DNA of 64,000 bases, taken from contig NC_092410.1 of the NCBI RefSeq assembly GCF_009017415.1, positions 2,542,001 through 2,606,000 of the forward strand. Reading direction: 5' to 3'. The notes below the pieces were generated by a model. The model saw nothing but the letters and a program-made list of their open reading frames with translations, was not told where the DNA came from and ran no database searches. This document shows positions 22,859 to 33,040 of the stretch, piece by piece; within the stretch, counting starts at the first letter, position 1, and every line of letters begins with the position of its first letter. The stretch is from Aspergillus flavus. Taxonomy: Eukaryota > Ascomycota > Eurotiomycetes > Eurotiales > Aspergillaceae. A program made the translations under genes and the position numbers.

Positions 22859-23713
22859 ATGCAGTCAGATTCGGATTTAGTCCTTGTGAGTTCCACAAGT
22901 GACGGAATTACTACAATCAAAATCAACAGGCCTCATCGAAGGAACGCCGTCGACCCCACTACCGCAAAACTTCTCTACGAGAAAATCCTAGCCTTCGAAA
23001 ATGACTCCTCACAGAAAGTATGCATACTCACAGGGATGGGCGGTACATTCTGTGCCGGTGCCGACCTTCACGAAGTAGCTGGACAAGATAGTCGCGACGC
23101 TACCAGCAAAGAGACAAACGGAGGACGAAGCCATTTTCAAGCGCCACCGGAATCTGGCGAACAATCCCTAGGCCCGATGGGTCCATCACGACTTCAGATC
23201 CAGAAGCCTATCATCGGTGCTGTCTCCGGGTATGCAGTGGCAGGCGGGTTGGAATTAAGCCTACTCTGCGATATCCGCGTGGTGGAAGAGGACGCCGTGT
23301 TCGGGGTCTTCTGTAGGCGATGGGGGGTACCACTTATCGATGGAGGTACGGTTCGTCTACAGGCAGTTGTTGGACTGGGCAGGGCACTTGATATGATATT
23401 GACTGGGCGCCCAGTCAGCGCCACCGAGGCCTTGTCCATGGGTTTGGCAAATCGTGTTGTGCCAAAGGGGAAAGCTGTGGAAGAGGCTACAGCTATTGCG
23501 AAGCAATTGCTTTCGTTTCCGCAGCTTTGTATGAATGCGGACCGGGAGTCTTGCTACTATAGTGCGTACCAGGCTAGCTCGTTCCAGGATGCAATGAGGC
23601 ATGAGTATGAGAAGGGCGTGAAAGTTTTGGACTTTGAGAGCATCAAAGGAGCTGCTCAATTTAGTCACGGTGCAGGGAGGCATGGAAGTTTTAAGAATGG
23701 TTCACGTCTTTGA
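22859..23713 (+). CDS. enoyl-CoA hydratase/isomerase (crotonase) family protein, 284 aa
   Basis: Single exon; ATG at 22859, preceded by in-frame sequence without coding character. The crotonase fold is clear. IKINRPHRRNAVDP forms the first strand and turn, GMGGTFCAGADL the first oxyanion-hole loop, and GAVSGYAVAGGLELSLLCDIRV the second oxyanion loop with the first catalytic Glu position. RALDMILTGRPVSATEALSMGLANRVVP completes the pattern. At the place of the second catalytic Glu of classical hydratases (FGQPE in rat mitochondrial ECH) this protein has FGVFCRRWGVPLIDGGTVRL. The general acid/base is therefore missing and classical hydration is doubtful. Many bacterial and fungal members share the GVFCRRxGVPL variant; their substrates are mostly unknown. 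No clear C-terminal PTS1 (ends NGSRL; SRL is a weak PTS1-like tripeptide), so a peroxisomal location is possible. Confidence 0.9.
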   Translation: MQSDSDLVLVSSTSDGITTIKINRPHRRNAVDPTTAKLLYEKILAFENDSSQKVCILTGMGGTFCAGADLHEVAGQDSRDATSKETNGGRSHFQAPPESGEQSLGPMGPSRLQIQKPIIGAVSGYAVAGGLELSLLCDIRVVEEDAVFGVFCRRWGVPLIDGGTVRLQAVVGLGRALDMILTGRPVSATEALSMGLANRVVPKGKAVEEATAIAKQLLSFPQLCMNADRESCYYSAYQASSFQDAMRHEYEKGVKVLDFESIKGAAQFSHGAGRHGSFKNGSRL

Positions 23714-24764
23714 GTTCGTTCTGAAATTGCCTATATTCTTTAGGTTGGTGGCCCATATCGAGTTCCGGAATAATCAATCGAAGTTTCTTATTACAATCAG
23801 TGCGAATATCGTTCAAAGACTGGCAAGGCTACTTGTATGTAGTTTCTGTTACGACAGAGAATATCTTCCTCCCCGTCCCCCCCCCCCCAAAGAAACTTAA
23901 ACATATGCAGAATTTTGAATCTGGATGCATCCAAGAGAGCTTGTGAATCCTTTAAACCTGGCATACCATTTAGGAGTGTTGGAAAATGCCCATGAGAAGC
24001 ATGACCGTGAATGGTCATAACGCTTGTATATAGACTTGTTTGTACCAATAAGTTGCACGTATGAAGCCAATATGTGGCATGTCAGAGCTAATCCTCGTTG
24101 TTCTTTATATCTAGAGCAGATCTGAATTAGCAACGTCAACATGCATATCCATATCAGTCTACAGTGCTGTCGTTCACTGCTGTCTGATTTGTTTCTTTTG
24201 CTGAGAGAAAACGTCACCGCTGAGGAGACCTTCCAAACGGGTCTAGTTGACCGTTGAAAAATTACAGAACCATATGGGCTAGACCAGACAGTGGAGGATG
24301 GATCCAGCAGCTAAACTGAAGAATGATCCACTTGCCGTACGGTGCGGTGCGAATTAGGTGCTGATGCAGTAGTGGGTAGGCTCTGAAGTGTGGCAGAGCA
24401 TTAGAACTGAGTCTAAAAAAGTCAATACTAAATAGAGAGCTATGTCTCAGGGAATCAAACAAACCACGTAAGCTATTGACCGATCCTCCCGATCCAACTG
24501 AGAGGGTAGACTGATCGGTCCAAACTGTGATAGAGTCATTTTTGACAACCATACCTGAGGCAGTGATTGGCCAGCCTTACATCGGTCAGCCACGTACAAA
24601 CATGCTAAAAATACCCCTGACCAGCCACACGCTAACCCCTTCTAGGCAAGTATCTACTTGTTAGACGCGTAAGGCAGCACTCATAAATATTCCACCCCAT
24701 GATACAATAAACAGCACAAAGACCTCCTTTCAGTTGTTAGACGTTACAAAGAGGTAAAATAACC
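23714..24764. other. intergenic, about 1 kb
   Basis: No gene seen. It contains a C-rich run near 23876-23888 and the promoter of the M50-like gene, with a TATAAATA-like stretch near 24680-24710. Short minus-strand frames here lack motifs. Confidence 0.55.
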
Positions 24765-25740
24765 ATGGCACCACACTATGCGATACTCGATACAAGGGCT
24801 CTCGAGGCCGCGAGCTCTCATCTCGCCAAGCGTGACCTGACCGTGACCCACACACAGGCGGTGACGCTAGGAGTGATGGCCGTGTATGTGGTCGTTATCG
24901 CGCTTTTATGGAACTTGCCCTATGTTCGATGGTCGCTATGGCCTTTCAAGGTGAGAAGGACTTATTTACTCGGTCAATATCCGTGTTACCGAGAGGCTGA
25001 CTGTACATAGATGCTGGTTATTGCTTTCCATGAGTTTGGTCATGCAATCACCGCATGCTGCACCGGAGGCAAAGTTGAATCGATCTCTCTTGATCCCCAT
25101 GAAGGAGGAGTCACCCATATGCGGGGTGGAATTAGCGCCGTCACCCTCCCCGCCGGATATCTAGGATCGTCCATTATCGGTGCCCTCCTGATTTTCGCGG
25201 GGTTCGATATTGTTGCAAGCAAGGTCGCCAGCATTGTCCTGGGTGTCTGTTTCCTGCTTACACTGTGGTGGGCCCGAAGAGACTGGTTGACCATCGTCAC
25301 CATTCTCTTGGCGGTCGGTCTGTTAGTGGCGTGTTGGTTCATTGCACATGGAGAGGCGCTGAAGTGGGTGGTGGTAAGTACTAACCTGTACTGCGTACCT
25401 CGTCAACAGCCGAGTTACTAATGCGATCGCAGCTTTTCATCGGTGTCATGTCTGCTCTTTACAGCGTTTGGGATATTGTGAGCCTCCCCATACCCATGTT
25501 ACTGGCTCTTGCTAACCACATATTGGATAGTGCGACGACCTCATTATTCGAAAGGTTAACACTTCAGATGCCAGCGTCTTTGCCCAGCGCTATGGCGGTT
25601 CTTCCCGCTGCTGGGGTGTTATCTGGTCCATTATCTCCCTCTGCTTCATGGCTATCGGCATCATTGGTGGTATTGCAGCATTCCGGGAGTCATTCAGCGA
25701 GCAAGAAGACTCCTCGAAGCATTTTATTCCCACTATCTAA
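24765..25740 (+). CDS. M50B-like membrane peptidase, 267 aa
   Basis: Four exons: 24765-24950, 25011-25373, 25433-25477 (45 bp) and 25531-25740. Introns are 60, 59 and 53 bp, all phase 0. After a polar N-terminus comes a membrane helix (AVTLGVMAVYVVVIALLW), then MLVIAFHEFGHAITACCTGGKVESISLDPHEGG with the zinc-site HExxH as HEFGH near residue 69. Four or five further membrane helices follow (SSIIGALLIFAGFDIVASKVASIVLG, WLTIVTILLAVGLLVACWFIA, LFIGVMSALYSVWDI, GVIWSIISLCFMAIGIIGGIAAF). The C-terminus is EDSSKHFIPTI. The order is that of the M50B-like peptidase family (PF13398) found in fungi and bacteria. Protease activity and substrate are inferred from the motif only. Confidence 0.88.
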
Positions 25741-26314
25741 GAGGACATTCGACGTTTCTTAGAAGCGGCTAGTATCACGAACATCATTATCGACGAGGAG
25801 ACGATTGAAACCTGTATTCCTGGATGATCTCTTTCCCTTATACCCCTTTGTTTCTGCTATTAATGAGTAATGGACTGAATGTTATATCTCCTTTCTCAAG
25901 ATGGTAGTTTTCGGATTAATTATAGTAATACATGGTACTATTACGATATTAAACTTATTAGAGAACAATTCTATGGATTGGAGATACTGTCTAACTACAT
26001 CTGGTTAGATTAGTGGGGAATTCCATTCGAGAGCCAAACATCCAATTTCCCAACTACTCCAGGCTGTCTGCCTACGGTATACAAGTCGTCGCTAAAGAAT
26101 CGCACTCAACTCATCCCTAAAACACTTGTTTCTTATCTCCGTATTCTGGAGGACCACGTATGACGACATAGATACTGAATTCTCACTTCAATTTTCAGTC
26201 TGGTCAAGAACCGGTACTGTAACCCCAGCATTCTTTAACACACCAAGGAAGCTACTATATTAATTGATAAGGACCACGCTACTGTCTCTGTAACAATCAC
26301 TTTTCATTCCAATC
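25741..26314. other. intergenic
   Basis: 3' flank of the peptidase gene and 5' flank of the FAD oxidoreductase gene. AT-rich, no gene or RNA seen. Confidence 0.55.
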
Positions 26315-27959
26315 ATGGGGGCGATATTATCCAAGATTATTGAAACTTACCACGCCTTAGCTGCGTTCTGGTCAGAGATTTCGCAGAATGCCGCCGAGAG
26401 CAGTGCCCTCCTACGACGCATTGCAACCCCTGAATTTCCAGTTCCAGATCCAACCGTTTCTTTCTGGCAGACTAATCCGAAACACCAAGAACTAGTTCAC
26501 GCAAAATCGGAACAGCTTCCCCAATCAGCAGATATTGTGATTATTGGCTCAGGTATCTCAGGGGCAAGTGTAGCCTATACGATTCTTACGGAATGCCAAG
26601 CGTTGGGTATAGAGAAAAGGGTTGTGATTCTGGAGGCACGCCAGGTGTGCAGCGGTGCAACAGGAAGAAATGGCGGTCATTTGAAATGTTCTCCCTATTT
26701 GACGTATTCCGAGTTGAAGGTACTGCTGGGCAAAGAAAAAGCAAAAAGAGTGCTCTATTTCCAACTTAGACACCTTCCTACAATCTTAGAGTTGGTCAAA
26801 GATGAAGGTCTCGATGAAGCAGAGGCCAGGGAAGTGGAAACTGTGGATCTGTTCACCGAACAGACAACGTGGGATAAAGCGCAGGAAATGGTTCAAGAAC
26901 TGCGACGAGATGCTCCGGAATACGCCGAGGACACTATGGTTTGGGACGCTAAACAAGCACAGGAGGTATGTGAGCTGTCACCAGCGAAATCTTCTCCAGC
27001 TGACTGGGGTCCAGCGATTTGGCGCAAGCAGTCATTGCCTCGGAGCGATTTCGTACCGTGCCGGCGCCGTGTGGCCTTACCGACTTGTTACTTCGATTTA
27101 CATGAAACTAAAGTCTCAATACCATTCGTCCTTCTCCATTGAGACGGGAGCCACCGTCAGGGAAATACACGTGGAGGATAACGACACTACACCTTACCTT
27201 TTGCACACGTCCCGTGGTAAGATACGCGCCACTCACGTTGTCCATGCAACCGATGCATATGCGCCGAACTTGGTCCCTGGGCTGAAAGGTAAAATATTCC
27301 CTGTTCGTGGCCATATGTCTGCCCAAGCAGCCGACGGCCCATCCTCCCATCTAGACGGCTCTCGCTCGTGGAGTATTATTGGCAAGAAAGGGTTTGAGTA
27401 TATCACACAGCGGCCCCGGGAATCCGCAGGCCCTCACAGTTCTGGTGGGGAAATCATGCTGGGTGGCGGTGTATATAAATCAGATGGCAAAGGGATGGAC
27501 GAGATTGGTATTTGGAAGGATGACTGTGTCGACCCTACTATCAGTGCTTACTTGGGTGGAATTTGGTCAACCGTTCTCCAGGGCGAACATACCCGCGTAC
27601 TACAACTATGGTCAGGATGTATGGGGTTTACGCCCGATCTCGTTCCCTTCGTCGGGAAAGTCAGTCCAACGTTCACGAAGCGGCGAAGGCCCTACAATAA
27701 ACGCAAAGGAGCGGCCTCCGAGTCCGGAAGTACGGCAAATGAGTGGATCACAGCCGGCTTTAATGGCGATGGAATGGTGCTAGCGTGGCTTTCGGGGACG
27801 GCCGTTGGACTCATGGTTTTAGGGCGTGAGGATGTCCACCTGGAGGCTCGAGCCGGCCGACCAGCAGGCAAAGTCACGGAATGGCTCCCGAAAGAACTGT
27901 ATCTTTCCGAATCCAGAGTCCGTGACTTGAGCATCTTCAAACTTGCGCGATTTTTGTAA
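26315..27959 (+). CDS. DAO-type FAD-dependent oxidoreductase, 531 aa
   Basis: Two exons, 26315-26965 and 27015-27959, with a 49-bp intron (donor GTATGT, acceptor TCCAG, phase 0). The join gives QAQE-RFGASSHCLGAISYRAGAVWPYRLVTSIY. The Rossmann FAD motif is at about residues 73-90, DIVIIGSGISGASVAYTIL (GxGxxG), followed by VVILEARQVCSGATGRNGGHLK, which contacts the flavin. THVVHATDAYAPNLVPGLKGKIFPVRGHM is the conserved second FAD segment, and ITAGFNGDGMVLAWLSGTAVGLMVLG is the C-terminal flavin loop. This is the DAO superfamily (PF01266), the group with gamma-glutamylputrescine oxidase and sarcosine-like amine oxidases; the amine substrate cannot be read from sequence. The MFS transporter follows 600 bp downstream on the same strand, which suggests a shared catabolic role. 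Confidence 0.9.
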
Positions 27960-28561
27960 GAGTTTACCTCGGCAGCACGACAGAACTGGTTCAGTATACG
28001 ATGAGGACGTCGGGGAAGAAGCACGGGGTTAAGACATCACATCACCCAATTCGAGATTTCAGAAGACCTAGACTTTCTGGACTATTGCTGGGCGTTCCGA
28101 TCCCGTGAAATAAACTTACCTACAAATAGATTGGATCCTGGAGTTGCCACCAGTAAGCGACCCGAGGATCTCCACCCAAAGGCCCCATAACCCTAAGACG
28201 AGCCACCACTAAGCATAACTCTAACCCTATAGTACAAGGCTTTTATTGCAGAGCGGACCTTTCCCCGTGTCGCATCCCGTTAGCCGTCCTCGCCATGCAA
28301 CACGGAACCACATGCTCCCCCATTTTTTTCCTTGATCATGCTTCCATAACTTGTACCAACTGCTTCTTCGACGTGCATTGATGCGGGGAGCAGTGCGGAT
28401 CTTTCACCGTGTTGAAAGAAGGAGCACGAGCCAAAATCTGGGGTTAACAGGCACTATGCCTGTGTTATGTGGGTAGAGTAGTTTATATACGGATCACTAC
28501 CCCGTGGGGATGAACCAGATTCTCCAGCAAGGCCTTATCGACCTCTCTTTTATCTGTTATC
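27960..28561. promoter_or_regulatory. promoter region of the MFS transporter
   Basis: About 600 bp with the 3' end of the FAD oxidoreductase gene and the transporter promoter. CCCC-rich patches (28262-28327) resemble stress or CreA-type sites (for example CCCCAC-like), but no site is assigned. Confidence 0.4.
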
Positions 28562-30394
28562 ATGGGTACCGAATCAGTCCTTGAAAGCAAGCCCTCGGTG
28601 GAAAACCGGGAGGCGGTTGACGATGCGAGCTCCAACCACAACGTCGAACGGCAGCAGGTTCTGTCCGTTGGGCTCAACGATGCTCTCACCAAGGAGCGCA
28701 TGTCGCCATGGTCATGGGCAATGTTCCGTTTGTATGGTCTTGTTGCTTTAACTACCCTAAGTAAGTGATTCTCCATACCCCTCTCGCACGACTTTCCATC
28801 CAATTGCTGACAACGTAGACTGTTGCATGAACGGATTTGACGGTACCCTCATGTCCTCCATTAATGCTATGCCCACTTTCCATGAGCACTTCGGCACCCG
28901 CATGCAAGGTAGTGGCACTGGTATACTCTTCTCCATTTATGCCATAGGCAATCTGGCGGGCGCGCTGGTTGCTGCACCCGCTGCAGATACCTTTGGCCGG
29001 CGCTTTGGCATGTTCATCGGCTCACTGATCATCATTGTGGGAACGATACTGGAAGCCTCCGCGCCTAAGGTCGCCCAGTTCATTGGTGGCCGGTTTTTGA
29101 TCGGAATGGGCATCAGTATATCGAACACTTCAGCACCGATTTACTTAGTGGAGGTTGCTCTTCCCCAGTGGCGTGGAATCTTTGGAGGGTTGTATAACGT
29201 CGTGGGATATTATATAGGGGCATTATGTACGACCTCATATTGATCACATTCCATTCATCGCTGACGATTTCTCCGCAGCCTGCACGTGGATTGCTTATGG
29301 AACTGGGTTCATGGATACCAACTGGTCATGGAGACTCCCGGTTGTCATTCAGGCTGCTCCTTCGGTCGTCGTCTTGGCGGTGGCCTTTTTCATGCCCGAG
29401 AGTCCTCGGTGGCTCTTTGCCAACAATAAACCTGAGGAAGCCCGGCAGATGCTGATTAAGTACCATGGTAATAATAATCCGGAATCTGCGCTTGTTGCCC
29501 ATGAATGCCGCGAAATCGAGGAAGGTATTCGCTTCGAGGTTGAAACAGGGGGCCGGCGATGGTGGGACTACAAAGTCTTGTTCTCATCCCGAGACATGCT
29601 ATATCGCCTCTGGCTCCTCTTCCTCGTCTGCGTCTTTTCGCAATTCATTGGCGGATCAGTCATTACGTGAGTACCCCCGACCTTGACCAGACAAGCAGTG
29701 CTAAACCAAGCAGATACTTCATGCCGGTCATGCTGGAGAACGCCGGAATCACTAGCTCAACCCAGCAGCTGCTTCTTAATGCTCTTAACACGGTATTCTC
29801 CTTTATTGGTGGTCTCTTTGGCAGCTGCTTCGTCGACCGCTGGGGCCGCCGTACTCTGTTCCTTTACGGTACCTTTATCACGGGGTTAATCTATATCCCC
29901 ATCAATGTTATTTCCTCTTATGATGCGGACAGCCTCACAACCAGCATGGGGTATGGGTTCATCGCTTGTATATTCCTCTACGGTATCGTCTTCTCCTTCA
30001 GCTGGACCCCACTGCAGGCACTCTATCCCGCAGAGATCCTCCCCAGCCGCGTCCGAGCCAAGGGGATGGCTTTCCAGAACGTGGTGTACGGTGGCTCCAA
30101 CTTCATCAATATGTACGCTACCCCGACGGGGATGGACAACATTGGTTGGCGGATGTACATTATCTTCCGTAAGTATTATTTCCAATATGCTGACGAGAAG
30201 ACTGGCTAACCCGGGCAGTGGTCTTGCATTTCCTGGAATACATCTTCATGTTCTTTACTCTTCCGGAAACCAAGGGCCGCACTATCGAAGAGCTGGAAGA
30301 GCTTTTCCTCGAAAGGAATCCCGTCAAGGCATCTTTGAAAAAGAGAGAGGTGGTCGTCCGTGAGGGCATGGGCGTCAAAGAGGTTGGCGAATAG
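28562..30394 (+). CDS. MFS sugar transporter (hexose/lactose-permease type), 541 aa
   Basis: Five exons: 28562-28760, 28819-29226, 29279-29666, 29714-30168 and 30219-30394; introns are 58, 52, 47 and 50 bp. The product has twelve predicted membrane helices. Sugar-porter signatures are in order: NGFDGTLMSSINAMP in helix 1, DTFGRRFGMFIGS after helix 2, GGRFLIGMGI with IYLVEVALPQWRG, PESPRWL before the central loop, a second DRWGRRTLF repeat, YPAEILPSRVRAKGMA, and PETKGRTIEELEELF at the end. These define PF00083. The NGFDGxLMSxINAM opening is frequent in fungal lactose/cellobiose-permease-like members; the actual sugar is not predictable. It sits downstream of the FAD oxidoreductase on the same strand. 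Confidence 0.93.
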
Positions 30395-31410
30395 GCTAGG
30401 CTATTAGGCGACCGAATAACTCTCCCCCTGTACCTGTTGATGTCTATACTTGGTCGCGTTATCCCGATAGTGTTGTATACTCTCAAGGGCTCCGTATGTC
30501 GTCGTCGAAATCGGCGTTAGGATAATCTCACATTTCATTTTTGGTTGACATGTCAAAAGATCACAATTGAAAAAAAGAGTCCACGCAAACCTGCAATTAA
30601 ACTCAGGCATACCTGAGCCTCCTATTACGAAGTCACTGCAAGGCCAAGGGGCTGAGGCAACTGGCACGTCGATCTCCAGACCCTTCAACTCGTACCTTAC
30701 TCCTGAAGGACGGCGCGATCCACTTTCAATTCCAGAAGTGGAAGATGATTGCTCTACCGCCGAGTTAATTTATCGACGGAGTGTCTGGTCACCTCGTATT
30801 CCCCGGTGACTCGCCAATGGTATTTGGACAAAACCCACCGAGCGACTCCATCCCCACCCGAGATATTGGTCATATTCCTCGAGACATTTTACTCGGTGCC
30901 ATTCCACATGTCAGGTTGCAACGGATTACTCAATTTTTTCATCCCCGACCATGGGAACATGACAGGACTAGTCGAAGGCTTCGCAGAGTCTATGTCTCCT
31001 AATTAGTTCATGGTATGACTGAACAACCACGGTCGAGGGTAAACGAGTGAGTAACGTGGGGTCCAACCTCAAATCTCATGTAGATCCGACTATCCAGAAA
31101 GGGCAATTATCGTCCTGAATACGATCTCGCATGTCCATCTAGGAATGGTTTCCATGAGTGCCAATGCTGAACCCGACTTGAGGATCGTTCGTAATAAAAA
31201 GTTTGATTGCTCTGCTGTCTTTGTTGGCTTGTTCTCCTCCTCTTTTCCTCTTTTTTCATTGCATACTTCTATGTTTCTACACTTCTATACTCTATCTATC
31301 AACTATCAAACCAGCCAAGAATACAATCTCCAACAGTCCCAGAGAACAGAATAACCAGAATAATCAGAAAACAACACCATCAACCCAAACCGACGACAGG
31401 AGAAAACAAA
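30395..31410. other. intergenic, about 1 kb
   Basis: No gene seen. It includes the promoter and a pyrimidine-rich leader (31226-31300) of the mucin-like sensor. A minus-strand D-arm-like motif near 30745-30775 does not extend to a full tRNA (see rejected items). Confidence 0.5.
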
Positions 31411-32307
31411 ATGAAATCCCTCCCCCTCCTAACCACCCTCCTCCTAACCCTAACCACCACCCCAACAACCCAAGCATGGACCTTCACCTGGCGCAACGCC
31501 TCCAACTCCCCCTTCATAGAACGCAGCACATCGCCGGCCCCCTGCACGAAAATCGACCAAGCAGAAGGCCAAGAATTCGTCTTCGAGCCCAATAACAGCC
31601 CTTACTCGTTCTACATCTGGTCCAACGACAACTGCTCCGGGTCCTATAGCGGGTTCACGCCGCCGTCGCGATGGGGCAAGAAGGCTTCGACGGATTTGCG
31701 CTCGTATATGGTTAATTATGGGGGGAACGATGGGCCGTCGACGACTGCTGTGTCTTCTTCTACTTCTACTTCTACTAGTTCTGCGTCTTCGACGGGGACG
31801 GCCACGGGGACTGCTACTGGGGGTAGTAGTACCAGCACTACTACTGCTTCTGCATCAGCGACTGCGACGTCCTCACCTGGTGATTCCTCCAGTTCATCAT
31901 CGGGGATATCCGGCGGGGCAGTAGCGGGGATAGTAATCGGCGTGGTAGCAGGTATAGCGGTAGTGGGCGGAGCGTTCTGGCTCGGTCGACGACAGCGCAG
32001 TGGATCTGGGGGAAAGCCTCCCGGCAACGCAGGACAGGGATTCGGGTCTGCGTCGGGATTGGGTCCTGGAGCGGGATATGTGCAGCCTGGGACGCCGATT
32101 GGGGGCTCCGATGCGGGTGGTTATATGGGGGCAGAGGTGGCCAAGGGACCTCTACCGTACATGTATGAGAATCATCCGATGAGTCCGGTTCCTGCGTATC
32201 AGCCGCCGGTGGGACAGCAGTTTGCGGAGTTGCCGGGGGAGAGTGTGCGCGTGGAGATGAGTGATACCTCCAGGGTGAATGAGTTGGAGGGCAGTGGGAA
32301 GCGGTGA
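31411..32307 (+). CDS. mucin-like single-pass membrane protein (sensor-type), 298 aa
   Basis: Single exon. Signal peptide at residues 1-22 (LPLLTTLLLTLTTTPTTQA). A small extracellular part (23-105) has two Cys residues (PCTKID, DNCSGSYSG) and N-glycosylation sites. A Ser/Thr-rich stalk follows at about 109-166, then one membrane helix at about 168-191 (GAVAGIVIGVVAGIAVVGGAFWLG) closed by RRQR, and a Gly/Pro-rich cytoplasmic tail of about 105 residues with YMYENHPMSPVPAY. The architecture matches fungal cell-surface sensors and WSC/Mid2-like proteins, though no WSC cysteine pattern is present. A role in cell-wall sensing is inference from architecture alone. The ATG at 31411 was chosen because it gives the signal peptide; the open frame runs upstream to 31207 without it. 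Confidence 0.85.
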   Translation: MKSLPLLTTLLLTLTTTPTTQAWTFTWRNASNSPFIERSTSPAPCTKIDQAEGQEFVFEPNNSPYSFYIWSNDNCSGSYSGFTPPSRWGKKASTDLRSYMVNYGGNDGPSTTAVSSSTSTSTSSASSTGTATGTATGGSSTSTTTASASATATSSPGDSSSSSSGISGGAVAGIVIGVVAGIAVVGGAFWLGRRQRSGSGGKPPGNAGQGFGSASGLGPGAGYVQPGTPIGGSDAGGYMGAEVAKGPLPYMYENHPMSPVPAYQPPVGQQFAELPGESVRVEMSDTSRVNELEGSGKR

Positions 32308-33040
32308 TTTAGGGGGATCATTTTGTATTATATATACTCTTGGGCTTTTTTTTTCTGTGTTGGTTTGGCATTTTGTATAAATACCCCGGTGGTTTGCATT
32401 GTTGGTATATTAGTCTTATCTATGTGAATATTTCTTCTGGTGATTCAAGATACTACTTGGTATAGTTCTTACATTGATACTGGGTGCTGTAACAAGGTCT
32501 TGAGAATAGATAAATAGCATTCCTAGTCATAGGCTATCAAAGATAACTAATGAGAATAACTAGGTATTCCCCACGTGTACAAAGGGAATCATAAGACTGA
32601 AATACTTCCTATACTGCATTATCATCCATGGAGCCTGTCCGATAGTAGAAAAGAAATGTCGAAAAGGTTAAAGATCGTGAGCGAGACCAGGCTCCCCTAT
32701 CACAATAGTATGATACAAGCATCTCCCGATCCATGGGGCCATATCGCAACTCTGTACATGGGACCACCAGGCGCGCTTCGCTGCGTATCTGTGACTCTAG
32801 ATCACGGTAAACATTGCGATGCCACGCTGTTTTATGTGCAATGCTGTCAAATAAATTGAAAGAAAAAAAAATAAAAGTGGTAAAGAGAAAGAAACGAAGA
32901 GGGCTGAGGGCCCAGAAGAGCCCATCACTGATGAACGCCAAACTCCCGTGCCAGCTGTGCTGTAGACCTGCAGAACCAGAATACTGACCACGTGAATAAA
33001 GTCCAAACTTGAACAAGTAAGATGACGCTAGTGATTATGT
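32308..33040. other. intergenic, convergent gene ends
   Basis: Spacer between the sensor gene (+) and palI (-). A minus-strand open frame of 135 codons (32609-33016) has no motif or codon signature and lies where the palI 3' UTR is expected, so I do not call it. Confidence 0.55.

Noticed and set aside
30720..30790. Minus-strand tRNA-like D-arm (CTCGGCGGTAGAG)
   Set aside because: No anticodon stem, T-arm or acceptor pairing could be found at the required distances.
32609..33016. Minus-strand 135-codon frame downstream of palI
   Set aside because: No motif, no splice context, and it sits where the palI 3' UTR is expected.
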